This document shows positions 16,584-23,853 of a stretch of DNA of 26,206 bases, one piece after another. A model generated the notes under the pieces. The model was not told the origin of the DNA. It was given only the letters and a program-made list of their open reading frames with translations, and did no database searches. This DNA is from a virus. The stretch's first letter is position 1. Each line of letters opens with the position of its first letter. The stretch is taken from positions 1-26,206 of IMG/VR virus record IMGVR_UViG_3300045286_000133, one strand, 5' to 3'. Both the position numbers and the translations under genes were made by a program.

Positions 16584-18311
16584 TCACCAGGCGGCCGGAA
16601 TGATGACGGCCTGAGCCGCGGTCGCCCGGATGCCGGCGCTCCGCGGAGCGGCCCGGCCTCCGCCGGTCGTGGCGAGGCTCGCCGAGCGGGCCGACGAGGC
16701 GGACGTCGACGCGCTGGTCGAGGCGGACGAGGCGACGTTCTGGTACCGGGCGCTCGCGAGGCCGAGCGTCGCCGCCCCGTGCCCAGCCGACGCGACGGTC
16801 CCGGAGTGGGTCTCCGCCACGGTCTCGGAGATAAGCGCCGATCCCGACCCGGAGCTCCGCAACGACGAGGCTCGGCCGCTCCGCGTCGCGACGGAGGCCG
16901 GCCCGGACCCCGACAGCGCGGCGGCGAGCTCCCGGGCCGACCGGACCGAGGCCGAGGCCGAGCCCGATCCGGAGACCGGAGCGGAGATCGACCGGGCCGA
17001 CCCGGCCGTCTCGACGAGGACGCCGCCCGAGGCGGACGCCGGGGAGGTCCTCCGCGCGGTCGACGACGCGACCGCGGTCGACCCGGCGGCCGTCGCTGGC
17101 TCGATGGCCGCCCGGGCGGAGCTCGCGGCTATCGAGGCGGACCCCGCGCCGGCGCTAGCCGGCGAGGCGTCGAAGTTGACGCTCGTTTCCGCGGCGACGG
17201 CGTCGACCGAAGACATCCCGTGGCCCGCCGCCGCGACCGAGGCCGATCGGGAGCTCGAGGCGTACGCCGCGGCCGACCCGCTGGCGGTCTCCGCCGGCGA
17301 CGAGAACGCCTCCCGGGCGGCCGCGGTCGACTCCGAGCCCGCTCCCGTCGCCGCCGCGGCGGCGGGCCGCGAGCTCGAGCGGCCAGGTGACGCGGACCCG
17401 GATCCCGCGGCCGCGACCGAGGACGTCGCTGAGCGGGACCAGCCGGGCGTCAGAGACCCGTGCGAGATCGCGGACGCGGACCCGGTCCCCTGGTGGGTCG
17501 CGGAGCCTGTAGCCATGCCGTGCCCGCTCGCCGCGTACGCCCCGATCCCGGCGTGGACGGCGTTGGCCGACTCCGACCCGTGGCCCGTCGCCGCGACGCT
17601 CGCCGAGCCCGTGTGCTGCTCGTGCAGCTGGACCCAGGAGAGGATGCAGTCCTGGCTGGACGACGTCGTCGGGTTGAACGTCTGGCCCGACGCGCCCGTC
17701 GCCTGCAGTTTCGTCTGGGTCGAGTGTCGGATGCCCGAGGTCGTCGACCCGGCCGTCACCGTGACCTGTGCCGTCCAGCTGCCGTTGGTTGTGTCGGAGT
17801 CCTGCGTCGTGGCCCCGGTATTCTCCGAGTGGTACGCGCCGACGACCAGGTCGCCGATGGGGATGCTCGAGGTCGTCACCGTCGGGGCCGCCGTCGTCGC
17901 TCCGGTGTTGACGCCTCCCGTGACGTAAGCGACCTCGGCGGCGGCAGCGTGGGTGACCTCGTAGAGGCTCCACCCCTTGACCGCGGCGGCGACGCCCGAC
18001 GAGATCGGGATCGTCGTCGCGGTCGTCGGCGCGGCCGCGGTGCACGGGCTGGTGTAGATCGCGCCCTGGATGCCGGCGGAAGCGGCCCCGTTGTCGAAGA
18101 TCGGGGCCGTCCGCCTCGTCCAGACGTTGCCGACCGAGTCGGTCATCGAGGAGGCGAGGTCGTTGGTCGCCCCGCCGCTCGAGTTGTTGTCGGCCGTGAC
18201 GCAGAGCACCCCGAACGACCCCGCGGCGAAGTTGCCGGACGGGGTCGCGTTCAGGGGGTTCTCGGACGCGGACCCGGTTCCGGATCCGCGCCCGACGGCC
18301 GCGAGCGCCAT
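16584..18311 (-). CDS. Fibre-like protein with beta domain and Ala/Ser/Gly repeats
   Basis: The product has 575 residues. The ATG at 18311 directly follows the TAG of the upstream gene. Residues 1-232 form a beta-rich domain (FAAGSFGVLCVTADNNSSGG, SMTDSVGNVWTRRTAPIF, DCILSWVQLHEQ) like lectin or jelly-roll domains on phage and bacterial surface proteins. Residues 233-560 are an imperfect repeat of roughly 16-24 residues built on a G-[SH]-G-[SM]-[AE]-S core with spacers such as ARSARELAAAL. It could form an elongated beta fibre or act as a flexible spacer. There is no signal peptide or anchor, consistent with a virion protein. The closest analogy is a head or tail fibre; the exact place in the particle is unknown. 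Confidence 0.7.
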   Translation of the reverse strand: MALAAVGRGSGTGSASENPLNATPSGNFAAGSFGVLCVTADNNSSGGATNDLASSMTDSVGNVWTRRTAPIFDNGAASAGIQGAIYTSPCTAAAPTTATTIPISSGVAAAVKGWSLYEVTHAAAAEVAYVTGGVNTGATTAAPTVTTSSIPIGDLVVGAYHSENTGATTQDSDTTNGSWTAQVTVTAGSTTSGIRHSTQTKLQATGASGQTFNPTTSSSQDCILSWVQLHEQHTGSASVAATGHGSESANAVHAGIGAYAASGHGMATGSATHQGTGSASAISHGSLTPGWSRSATSSVAAAGSGSASPGRSSSRPAAAAATGAGSESTAAAREAFSSPAETASGSAAAYASSSRSASVAAAGHGMSSVDAVAAETSVNFDASPASAGAGSASIAASSARAAIEPATAAGSTAVASSTARRTSPASASGGVLVETAGSARSISAPVSGSGSASASVRSARELAAALSGSGPASVATRSGRASSLRSSGSGSALISETVAETHSGTVASAGHGAATLGLASARYQNVASSASTSASTSASSARSASLATTGGGRAAPRSAGIRATAAQAVIIPAAW

Positions 18312-18683
18312 CTACGGCGCGTTGAGGTCGAGGGTCGTGGTCGTACCCTTGATGGTGTAGGTCCCCTGGGCCCCGAAGACCTCGTTGGTGACGGCCTTCT
18401 TGAGGTAGCGGACCGTCCCGGCGGTGTTCCAGAGCGAGACGTACGCGATGGTCGTCCCGGCCGGTACGTCGAGCACGACGTCGCCGTTCTGGGTGGCCGC
18501 CCCGCCAGAGGCCGCGTTCCAGGCGACCGCCTTGCGGGCGTACGCCGGGCTGCCGCCGGTCACCTCGTTCGACGCCGAGTTGGCGCCGCCGGGGTCGGCG
18601 GTGTGGAGCGCCCACCGGGTGCCGAGCGCGGCGATCGCGTCGACCCCGACGTTGCGGGCGGTGGTGTCGTAGTCGTTGGCCAT
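18312..18683 (-). CDS. Fibre-associated structural protein
   Basis: The product has 123 residues from an ATG at 18683 with AAAGGGAAAG upstream. The sequence runs ALGTRWALHTADPGGANSAS, NEVTGGSPAYARKAV, GDVVLDVPAGTTIAYVSLWN and VRYLKKAV. The H-T-A-D-P-G...N-E-V-x-G-G-x-x-Y-x-R...V-P-A-G-T-T-x-x-x-x-x-x-W pattern is a familiar small phage protein found next to fibre genes and often annotated as a tail fibre component. It is probably a trimeric or capping beta-sandwich. It is co-transcribed with the 575-residue fibre-like protein that follows directly. Confidence 0.75.
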   Translation of the reverse strand: MANDYDTTARNVGVDAIAALGTRWALHTADPGGANSASNEVTGGSPAYARKAVAWNAASGGAATQNGDVVLDVPAGTTIAYVSLWNTAGTVRYLKKAVTNEVFGAQGTYTIKGTTTTLDLNAP

Positions 18684-18698
18684 CGCTTTCCCTTTCGC

Positions 18699-19382
18699 CT
18701 ATAAGTCGACCGAGAGGACCAGGGTGACGCGCTCGAGTGTTCCCGCCCCGAGCGCGGCCAGGATGACGTCGCCCTCGCCGAGCGCGGTCGACCAGCCGGC
18801 GAGCTCGCGGTCGTCGTACGACGAGGACGAGGACAGCGCCGGCGGCGACCCCCCGGTGATCGGGACAGCCGAGCCTCCGGCCGCGTCCCGGCGGGAGATC
18901 GAGATTTCGGCGTCGCCGTCCTCGGAGGCGACCAGGCGGACGCGCGAGATCGACCCCGGGAAGGGCACGACGACCGGGACTGGGGTCGGGTCGAGGACGA
19001 TCTCGATCGTCGTGCTCCGGCTCGCGATCTCCGATCCCGCCGGATGCGCCGCGGGAGCCGTCCCGTCGACCCCCCGGCGGACGTCGATGGTCGTCCCGCC
19101 GACCCTCGCGACCCGGAGGAGCTCCGACCCGATCCGGACGACCTGTCCGACCCGGAAGGCGGCCGTCGGCCAGTCGCGGTCCGCGGCGTCGAGCGCGGCC
19201 CGGGCCTCGTCGACCCTGGCCGCGAGTTCGTTGATCGCCTCTCCGTGCCGGTACCCGCGCGCCGCCTCGAGCGCGTCCTGGGCGGCCGCGAGGCCCGCGG
19301 CGAGCGCGGCGACCTCCTCCGAAGACCAGGCGTGTCGGAGGCTCGAGCTCGAGTTGTCGAGGTCGACGGCGAGTGCGATCAT
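18699..19382 (-). CDS. Virion protein with coiled coil and attachment-type beta domains
   Basis: The product has 227 residues from an ATG at 19382 with a GGGAGGA ribosome site. Residues about 22-70 form a charged Ala-rich helix with coiled-coil potential. Residues 76-120 carry the pattern FRVGQVVRIGSELLRVARVG, DVRRGVDGTAPAAHPAGSEI, which is widespread in phage fibres and tail-tube inserts. Residues 145-227 form a jelly-roll-like end (SRVRLVASEDGDAEISISRR, GWSTALGEGDVILAALGAGT) seen in virion-attachment domains. The aspect is of a fibre base or adaptor, but the gene lies in the packaging region rather than with the tail genes. Confidence 0.7.
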   Translation of the reverse strand: MIALAVDLDNSSSSLRHAWSSEEVAALAAGLAAAQDALEAARGYRHGEAINELAARVDEARAALDAADRDWPTAAFRVGQVVRIGSELLRVARVGGTTIDVRRGVDGTAPAAHPAGSEIASRSTTIEIVLDPTPVPVVVPFPGSISRVRLVASEDGDAEISISRRDAAGGSAVPITGGSPPALSSSSSYDDRELAGWSTALGEGDVILAALGAGTLERVTLVLSVDL

Positions 19383-19398
19383 CCCCGGTCCTCCCGCG

Positions 19399-19530
19399 TC
19401 ATACGGATCCCGACTCCGAGGCGGCGAACCGGTCCTCGTCCTCGCCGCCGGCGTGCAGGTCCTCCCGCGCGGACAGCGCGAAGCCGAGCCCGCCCGAGTA
19501 GTGCCCGATCGACTGGATCAGCGCGGCCAT
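19399..19530 (-). CDS. Short ORF that begins like the portal gene
   Basis: This encodes 43 residues from an ATG at 19530. The first eight residues (MAALIQSI) are identical to those of the portal protein because they are encoded in the right copy of the 89-bp repeat. The rest (GHYSGGLGFALSAREDLHAG, then an acidic stretch and ESGSV) does not match the portal. The repeat also supplies its translation start region, so it is probably translated. It may be a by-product of cassette insertion rather than a functional gene. Confidence 0.45.
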   Translation of the reverse strand: MAALIQSIGHYSGGLGFALSAREDLHAGGEDEDRFAASESGSV

Positions 19531-19594
19531 CGGAGACTCCCGGCTTTCGAGGGGTCGAAGGTGACGGACCCGAGGAGGGCGAGGCCCGCGGCGA
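19506..19594. repeat. 89-bp direct repeat, right copy
   Basis: This stretch is identical to 16447-16535. It covers the last 77 bases of the 65-residue membrane-protein gene, including its stop, together with the start of the 43-residue ORF. Together with the left copy it brackets the accessory cassette. Confidence 0.97.
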
Positions 19595-19715
19595 CCAGGC
19601 CGGCCGGCGGGAACCACAGCAGGGCGCCCAGGACGACGAGGCCGATTCCGGCAGTGATCGCGGCGATGGCGACCAGCCGAGGCTGCGGCTCGGGGATGCG
19701 CGGGACGCGGCTCAC
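19518..19715 (-). CDS. Small membrane protein A, after large terminase
   Basis: The product has 65 residues from a GTG in a GTGA overlap with the terminase stop. Two hydrophobic segments are present (about 14-35, LVAIAAITAGIGLVVLGALL, and 37-54), followed by a basic tail ending SLRWPR. The last 24 residues are identical to those of membrane protein B at 16459-16578. The stop lies 13 bases inside the next reading frame, the same arrangement as at the portal. Its coupling to terminase is strong, its function is unknown, and the class (a small two-helix protein between TerL and portal) has no name I recognise. Confidence 0.7.
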   Translation of the reverse strand: MSRVPRIPEPQPRLVAIAAITAGIGLVVLGALLWFPPAGLVAAGLALLGSVTFDPSKAGSLRWPR

Positions 19716-21526
19716 CGGATCATCACCCACGGCTCGGCCGACTCCTGCGCCTGGTGCACGATCATCCGGCCGACCGCCATGTCGGCGGCGACGATCCCGT
19801 CGATGCGCTCGCTGCTCTTGGACTTCGAGGGCTTCGGGTTGCCGGCCGAGTCGCGCTCGAGCTCGACGTTGCCGGCCATCCAGCGGAGGATCGGGTTGCC
19901 GCCGTGGTCGAGGAGGCCCGCAAGCATGAGACGCTCGAGCTCGTTCCAGCCGGGAGCCAGGCCGGCAGCGGTCTGCGGGACGACGACCATCGTCGCGCCT
20001 CCCGCCGTCATGTTCGTCGCGAGCTGGGTGGCGTTCCACCGGTCGTGCCCGGTCTCGACGATCTGGTTTCGCTCGGCGCGCGCCTCCGCGTCGCGCTGGA
20101 TCCAGTCGTAGTCGGTGACGTTGCCCGGAGTGGCCGTCAGGTACCCGTCGCGGACCCAGTCCTTGTAGGGCACGTTGTCGTGGCGCGACCGCCGCCCGAC
20201 GCCCTCCTCCGGGCACCAGAAGCGCGACACGATGGCGACCCGCCCGCCCTCGAGCGGGAAGGCGTCTACGAGGGCCGACAGGTCCTGGACGGACGCCAGG
20301 TCGAGACCTCCGAAGCCCGCGGCGCCGGCCGGCACGACGCGCTCTGCCCAGTTCCAGTAGGACTCGCGCTCCCCGGTCTCCGGGTCGACGAGCCGCCCAT
20401 CGCAACGGTCCCAGGCGGTGATGTCGAGTGCCTTGACGGTCTGCTGCACCGGGACGTTCATCTGCAGCTGGAGGAAGGCGTTGAGCTTGCCTGGCGATCG
20501 CCGCGCGGCCGCAGCTCGGGTGCGCAGGAAGTCGATCGAGACCGAGACGCCGAGGTTGGGGCAGGACTTGGGCCAGTTGGCCTCGTCGAACGGGTCGTCG
20601 CACTCGGCGCAGCCGAGCTGGGCCGAACCATGCTGCGGGCACCCGTCGAGCGTGTAGACGAGCACGAGCATCGAGTCGTCGGTTGCCCTGCCCTCGACGA
20701 CGGCGACCGCGTCCGCGCGCTCGGACTCCCAGACCATCGCGCCCTTCTTGCCGGCGGTGGTGATCTTCCAACCCATCGGCTGGCGGCGGGCGGCCGTCGC
20801 GGTCTCCACGTTGTCGATCGAGTCGCTGTCGTCGATGACGTGCAGCTCGTCGATCACGTAGCCGTGCGGGTTAATGCCCTGCTCGCCCTCGCCGCTGTCA
20901 CGGCCCAGGGGGCGGAAGAAGCTGGCGGTCGACTCGTCGGCGAGCGACAGGGCGAAGGAGGAGATCCGCGCCGCCAGCTCAGGACTGCGGTCGCGCATGG
21001 CCCTCGCGTCATTCCAGACGATCTTCGCCTGGTCGCGTTTCGTGGCGATGGAGTAGACCTCGGCGCCCGCCTCGCCGTCGAAGAACGCGAGCAGCAGGGC
21101 GACGCCCGCGGCGAGCAGCGTCTTGCCCTGCTTCTTGGCGACCTCGAGGTAGACCTGCCGGAACCGACGGGACCCGTCCTCGCGCTTCCACCCGAAGGCC
21201 GAGCCGACGACGAACTGTTCCCAGGGCTCGAGGCGGATCGGGTCGCCCAGCGGGTGTCCCGGCCGCGGCCCCCATTCGCCCTTGTAGTGGCGGAGCAGCC
21301 CGAAGAACGAGATGGCCCGCTGCGCGGCCTTGGCGTCCCACCGGAGACCGCGCTCCGCGCCCGTCGCGAGGTCCGAGAGGTGCCGCTCGCACGCCCGGCG
21401 CACGAGCCGGCCCGCGACGATCCTGCCTGCGACGACGTCGAGCGCGTAGGCGGTCACGGGATCCGGCGGCGCAGGCGGCTGCATCCTACGGCGAGCGGCC
21501 TTGGCGATCGGGACAGCGACGGTCAT
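19712..21526 (-). CDS. terL: Terminase large subunit
   Basis: The product has 604 residues from an ATG at 21526. The N-terminal ATPase has a Walker A-like segment at about 129-136 (VAKKQGKT) and Walker B at about 223-228 (YVIDEL). A cysteine-containing loop (CPQHG...CAECDD, 296-310) is a possible metal-binding insert. The C-terminal RNase H-type nuclease begins near FGGLDLASVQDLSA (405-418, with Asp409) and ends in SERIDGIVAADMAVGRM, whose Asp is the usual last metal ligand. The domain order and motifs fit the HK97-type (Terminase_1) group. It packages DNA into the prohead with the upstream small terminase. The 34-bp gap to the small terminase contains only a weak ribosome site (GGATGGGGA). 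Confidence 0.95.
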   Translation of the reverse strand: MTVAVPIAKAARRRMQPPAPPDPVTAYALDVVAGRIVAGRLVRRACERHLSDLATGAERGLRWDAKAAQRAISFFGLLRHYKGEWGPRPGHPLGDPIRLEPWEQFVVGSAFGWKREDGSRRFRQVYLEVAKKQGKTLLAAGVALLLAFFDGEAGAEVYSIATKRDQAKIVWNDARAMRDRSPELAARISSFALSLADESTASFFRPLGRDSGEGEQGINPHGYVIDELHVIDDSDSIDNVETATAARRQPMGWKITTAGKKGAMVWESERADAVAVVEGRATDDSMLVLVYTLDGCPQHGSAQLGCAECDDPFDEANWPKSCPNLGVSVSIDFLRTRAAAARRSPGKLNAFLQLQMNVPVQQTVKALDITAWDRCDGRLVDPETGERESYWNWAERVVPAGAAGFGGLDLASVQDLSALVDAFPLEGGRVAIVSRFWCPEEGVGRRSRHDNVPYKDWVRDGYLTATPGNVTDYDWIQRDAEARAERNQIVETGHDRWNATQLATNMTAGGATMVVVPQTAAGLAPGWNELERLMLAGLLDHGGNPILRWMAGNVELERDSAGNPKPSKSKSSERIDGIVAADMAVGRMIVHQAQESAEPWVMIR

Positions 21527-21560
21527 CGCACGTTCCCCATCCGGCCGACGATTCGCCGGC

Positions 21561-22067
21561 TCACGAGCCGGACCCCTCGATCCAGGCGTCGAGCGGGCTC
21601 TGCGCCGACGCGCCGACCTGGCTCACCCTCGCCCGCGACGCCGGCGTCAGGCCGAACTCGGTGAGCATGACCTTGGCGAATCGCGACGCCTCGGCGCCGA
21701 TCTCGACCGCCGGGTGCTTGCGGAGCATCCGGCTGCCGCCCTCACCCTCGATGTCGCCCCTGGTCTCGTAGGTCGAGCCCTGCTCGGTGACGATGCGCTT
21801 GGCCGTGACGTAGGATGCGAGCGAGTCGCAGAGCAGCCCGAGCGCGACGAGGTCCTGGGCGGTGAGGACGCGCATGCCGGCGAGCAGCGGCACCAAGTCG
21901 CGCCAGGCGCGGCGGGCGAGCGGGGAGAGGCGCAGCCAGGACGGCGGACGCGCCGCCTCGATCGAGACCAGGGCGGGCTTGGGCTCGTCGGGGTTGAGCC
22001 GTCCCCGGTCGTGCGCAGCGCTGCCGCTCACGACCTTGAGGTGCGTCGGCTTCCGCGGCGCGCCCAT
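21561..22067 (-). CDS. terS: Terminase small subunit, P27 family
   Basis: The product has 168 residues, with an ATG sharing one base with the HNH stop (TGATG). The start MGAPRKPTHLKVVSGSAAHD is the typical P27-family opening (R-K-P-T-x-L-K). Also typical are LSPLARRAWRDLVPLLAGM, the helix VLTAQDLVALGLLCDSLASY, and the C-terminal AKVMLTEFGLTPASRARV. The protein recognises phage DNA and loads large terminase. A longer upstream frame exists but is Arg/Pro-rich and runs through the HNH gene, so the overlap start is preferred. Confidence 0.93.
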   Translation of the reverse strand: MGAPRKPTHLKVVSGSAAHDRGRLNPDEPKPALVSIEAARPPSWLRLSPLARRAWRDLVPLLAGMRVLTAQDLVALGLLCDSLASYVTAKRIVTEQGSTYETRGDIEGEGGSRMLRKHPAVEIGAEASRFAKVMLTEFGLTPASRARVSQVGASAQSPLDAWIEGSGS

Positions 22068-22393
22068 CAGGCCGTCGCCCTCGAGCTCGAGCGCAGGCCC
22101 AGGCGAGCGTGGCACTGGTGCTCGGGGCAGGCGCACAGCCAGCGCTTGTTGGACGGCGCGTCGGTGCCGCCCAGGGAGACCGGGATCCGGTGGTCGCGCT
22201 GGAGGCTCCGGCCGCAGCCGCAGGCCTCGCATCGGGCGCCGGGCAGGGCCGCGGCGCGCTCGAGCTGGTGCGGCCGGCCGTAGCCGCGCCCGGCCGTGGT
22301 GCGCCGGTGGTAGACGCAGCGGCCCCGGCCACCCGGGACGGCGCGTCCTGGGCACCGGGGCTCGATGCACGCGGCGAGCGGCGCGATCGGCAT
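22067..22393 (-). CDS. HNH endonuclease
   Basis: The product has 108 residues from an ATG at 22393, eight bases after the previous stop, with TAGGGA upstream. An N-terminal zinc-knuckle pattern (C9, C14, C26, H29) is followed by the HNH core: C55-x-x-C58, D67-H68 in LQRDHRIPVSLGG, N82 in SNKRWLCAC and H92. HNH proteins next to small terminase are frequent in cos-type phages. There they stimulate terminase cleavage, so this position suggests cos-end packaging with overhangs. That role is inferred from context. Confidence 0.93.
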   Translation of the reverse strand: MPIAPLAACIEPRCPGRAVPGGRGRCVYHRRTTAGRGYGRPHQLERAAALPGARCEACGCGRSLQRDHRIPVSLGGTDAPSNKRWLCACPEHQCHARLGLRSSSRATA

Positions 22394-22401
22394 GGGCGTC
22401 C

Positions 22402-22707
22402 CTACGGCTGCGGGTCCGGCGGGGCCGACGTCAGGTGCTGCACCGCCGAGTGGATGCCGACCGCGGCGCTGGCGCAGCCGAGCCAGGAGATGAACACGAG
22501 CAGGGCGGCGTCGAGCGTGGGCACGCCGGTCGCGGCGCCGCAGAGGACGTAGCCGATCGCGGTCAGGACGAACGCCATGAGCGCGCCCGAGACGCGGGCG
22601 TCGAGGCCCGGGAACGTCTGCTTGAGCAGCGCGATCAGCGTCGTGACGACCGCGGCGAACGCCGTCACCCCCGCCGGCGTGAGCAGGTCTGCGAACGTGA
22701 TGTTCAT
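22402..22707 (-). CDS. Holin-like three-helix membrane protein
   Basis: The product has 101 residues. The ATG at 22707 is in an ATGA overlap with the previous stop; a longer frame upstream is Arg-rich and rejected. Three hydrophobic segments lie at about 11-29, 40-58 and 66-86, separated by short polar loops (LKQTFPGLDARVS; GVPTLD). The tail is short and uncharged (HLTSAPPDPQP). Size and topology fit class I-type phage holins, which form pores for lysin release. The nearby protease and further small membrane proteins support a lysis block. Many small phage membrane proteins share this topology, so the name is tentative. Confidence 0.6.
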   Translation of the reverse strand: MNITFADLLTPAGVTAFAAVVTTLIALLKQTFPGLDARVSGALMAFVLTAIGYVLCGAATGVPTLDAALLVFISWLGCASAAVGIHSAVQHLTSAPPDPQP

Positions 22708-22934
22708 GCGAACGCTCCTTCGGGATCCGGGTCGCTGCCGAAGCAGCGCTTGCAGAGCTGGCCGGCGTCGCACTCGGCGAGCTGGGCCACGGTGATCTCC
22801 TCGTGCTCGCCGGCGTCGTCGAGGTTGCAGCGCTCGTCGGTCAGCAGCGCCCCGCCGCGCCTGACGGCGGCGTGGACCCGGCCGGACGACCGATCGCGCA
22901 GCAGGACGGCCTGCTCGAGATCGATCGGGATCAC
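22704..22934 (-). CDS. Small cysteine-rich protein (possible zinc binder)
   Basis: The product has 76 residues from a GTG in a GTGA overlap with the protease stop. Four cysteines (C36, C55, C61, C64; pattern C-N-L-D-D...C-D-A-G-Q-L-C-K-R-C-F) could bind one zinc ion, and the surroundings are acidic. The N-terminal half (LEQAVLLRDRSSGRVHAAV) is a small beta unit. No family was recognised. It lies between the protease and the holin-like protein and is translated together with them. Confidence 0.65.
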   Translation of the reverse strand: MIPIDLEQAVLLRDRSSGRVHAAVRRGGALLTDERCNLDDAGEHEEITVAQLAECDAGQLCKRCFGSDPDPEGAFA

Positions 22935-23629
22935 GCCTTGTCCCCCTTCACGTCCACGGCGCGCCAGGCGTCGTGCATCGCCGGAAGCAGATACCGGTAG
23001 GGATCGTAACTATTACCGTTGACGCCCCACGCCTTGCCCCAGCTGTTCCTGACCAGCCACGAGCCGCCCGCGACCGAGTCGTCCCATCCGAAGAGCAGCC
23101 GCGCGTGGCCGCCGGCGACGCCGCCCGAGGGGGCGGGCAGGACGCCGCCGACGGGGCGGAACCAGCTGTTGAACCACGTCGAGGCGATCAGGACGGGGCC
23201 CGACTGCACCAGGGCCCGCTTGAGCGCGTCCACGGTGATCGGCACCGCGTAGTACGCGGCGATGCGGTTCTGCCCGGTCGCCGGCTTCCCGGTCTGCGGG
23301 ATGCCCTGCTTGAGCAGGACGGACAGCGCGGCGCGGCAGGTCGTCCCCTCGTGGGGGAGCGGGATGCCGTCGACCGCCTGCGCGCGGTCGTACAGCCACT
23401 GGGCGTCCAGGTCCAGGACGCCGTGCCCGTCGCGGAACTCCTCCCACTGCTTGAGGCCGCGGCTGCTGAACGCGACGCAGCGCCCGGTGTTGCCCTGGTT
23501 CGCCACCGGCGGCATCGACGCGGAGACGAAGCGCGAGGGCAGCGCCGCCGCGGTGTCGAGCTCGAGCTGGTAGTCGCGGGCGTCGGGCGGGCTCGGGATC
23601 GCCCCGAGGCCGAAGGGCAGGTCAGTCAA
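22931..23629 (-). CDS. Papain-like cysteine protease (C1 family)
   Basis: The product has 232 residues. The TTG start at 23629 overlaps the upstream stop (TTGA) and has GGAGG eight bases before it. The C1 catalytic set is intact: Gln45 and Cys51 in NQGNTGRCVAFSS, His175 in GGHARLLFGWDD and Asn195 in VRNSWGKAWG. The opening (FGLGAIPSPPDARDYQL) is that of the bacterial and phage C1 group, which lacks a propeptide. No signal peptide is seen, so export would need a pore such as the adjacent small membrane proteins. Between holin-like genes, a role in lysis or envelope degradation is plausible. Processing of virion proteins or of host proteins is also possible. Confidence 0.88.
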   Translation of the reverse strand: MTDLPFGLGAIPSPPDARDYQLELDTAAALPSRFVSASMPPVANQGNTGRCVAFSSRGLKQWEEFRDGHGVLDLDAQWLYDRAQAVDGIPLPHEGTTCRAALSVLLKQGIPQTGKPATGQNRIAAYYAVPITVDALKRALVQSGPVLIASTWFNSWFRPVGGVLPAPSGGVAGGHARLLFGWDDSVAGGSWLVRNSWGKAWGVNGNSYDPYRYLLPAMHDAWRAVDVKGDKA

Positions 23630-23853
23630 CGCAGGGACCTCCGCAGGATGTCGAGCGCGTCCACGCCCAGGAGGCCGCCCACCGCGCCGAGGAGCAGGCC
23701 GATGACGACCGGGTCCACGTCATAGCCAGGGACGAAGGCGTCGAGGAGGAGGAGCGCCACGGTGACCGCGCACAGGGCGCCTGCCGCGCCGATCCGCGCC
23801 GTCCGGTAGTCCCGCGAGCGCCGGTCGGCGCCGTCCCGGGCATCACGCGCCAT
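23626..23853 (-). CDS. Two-helix membrane protein, lysis-block candidate
   Basis: The product has 75 residues from an ATG at 23853, overlapping the upstream small membrane gene by 11 bases and sharing its stop with the protease start. The N-terminus is basic (MARDARDGADRRSRDYRTAR), followed by two hydrophobic segments at about 20-41 (IGAAGALCAVTVALLLLDAF) and 47-67 (DPVVIGLLLGAVGGLLG) and a basic end (LDILRRSLR). The double-helix hairpin with a charged N-terminus resembles small phage holins. No ribosome site is obvious, so translation is probably coupled to the gene before it. Confidence 0.65.
   Translation of the reverse strand: MARDARDGADRRSRDYRTARIGAAGALCAVTVALLLLDAFVPGYDVDPVVIGLLLGAVGGLLGVDALDILRRSLR

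Larger units (their letters stand above)
16536..19505. other. Accessory virion-gene cassette bounded by direct repeats
   Basis: Between the two 89-bp repeats lie genes that are normally found in tail or fibre modules: a 227-residue virion-attachment-type protein, a 123-residue fibre-associated protein, a 575-residue repeat protein, and the start of small membrane protein B. They separate large terminase from portal, which are usually adjacent. Recombination between the repeats would remove 3059 bp and leave the 65-residue membrane protein followed directly by an intact portal gene. No transposase or integrase is present, so homologous exchange is the likely route of gain or loss. Confidence 0.75.

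Noticed and set aside
21527-21560. Possible terminator between small and large terminase
   Set aside because: Only an imperfect GCCGGC-type pairing is present. The 34-base gap is better explained as a leader with a weak ribosome site.
21561-22370. Extended small terminase starting at 22370
   Set aside because: The extra residues are the wrong-frame translation of the HNH gene. The TGATG junction at 22067 begins exactly at the P27-family opening.
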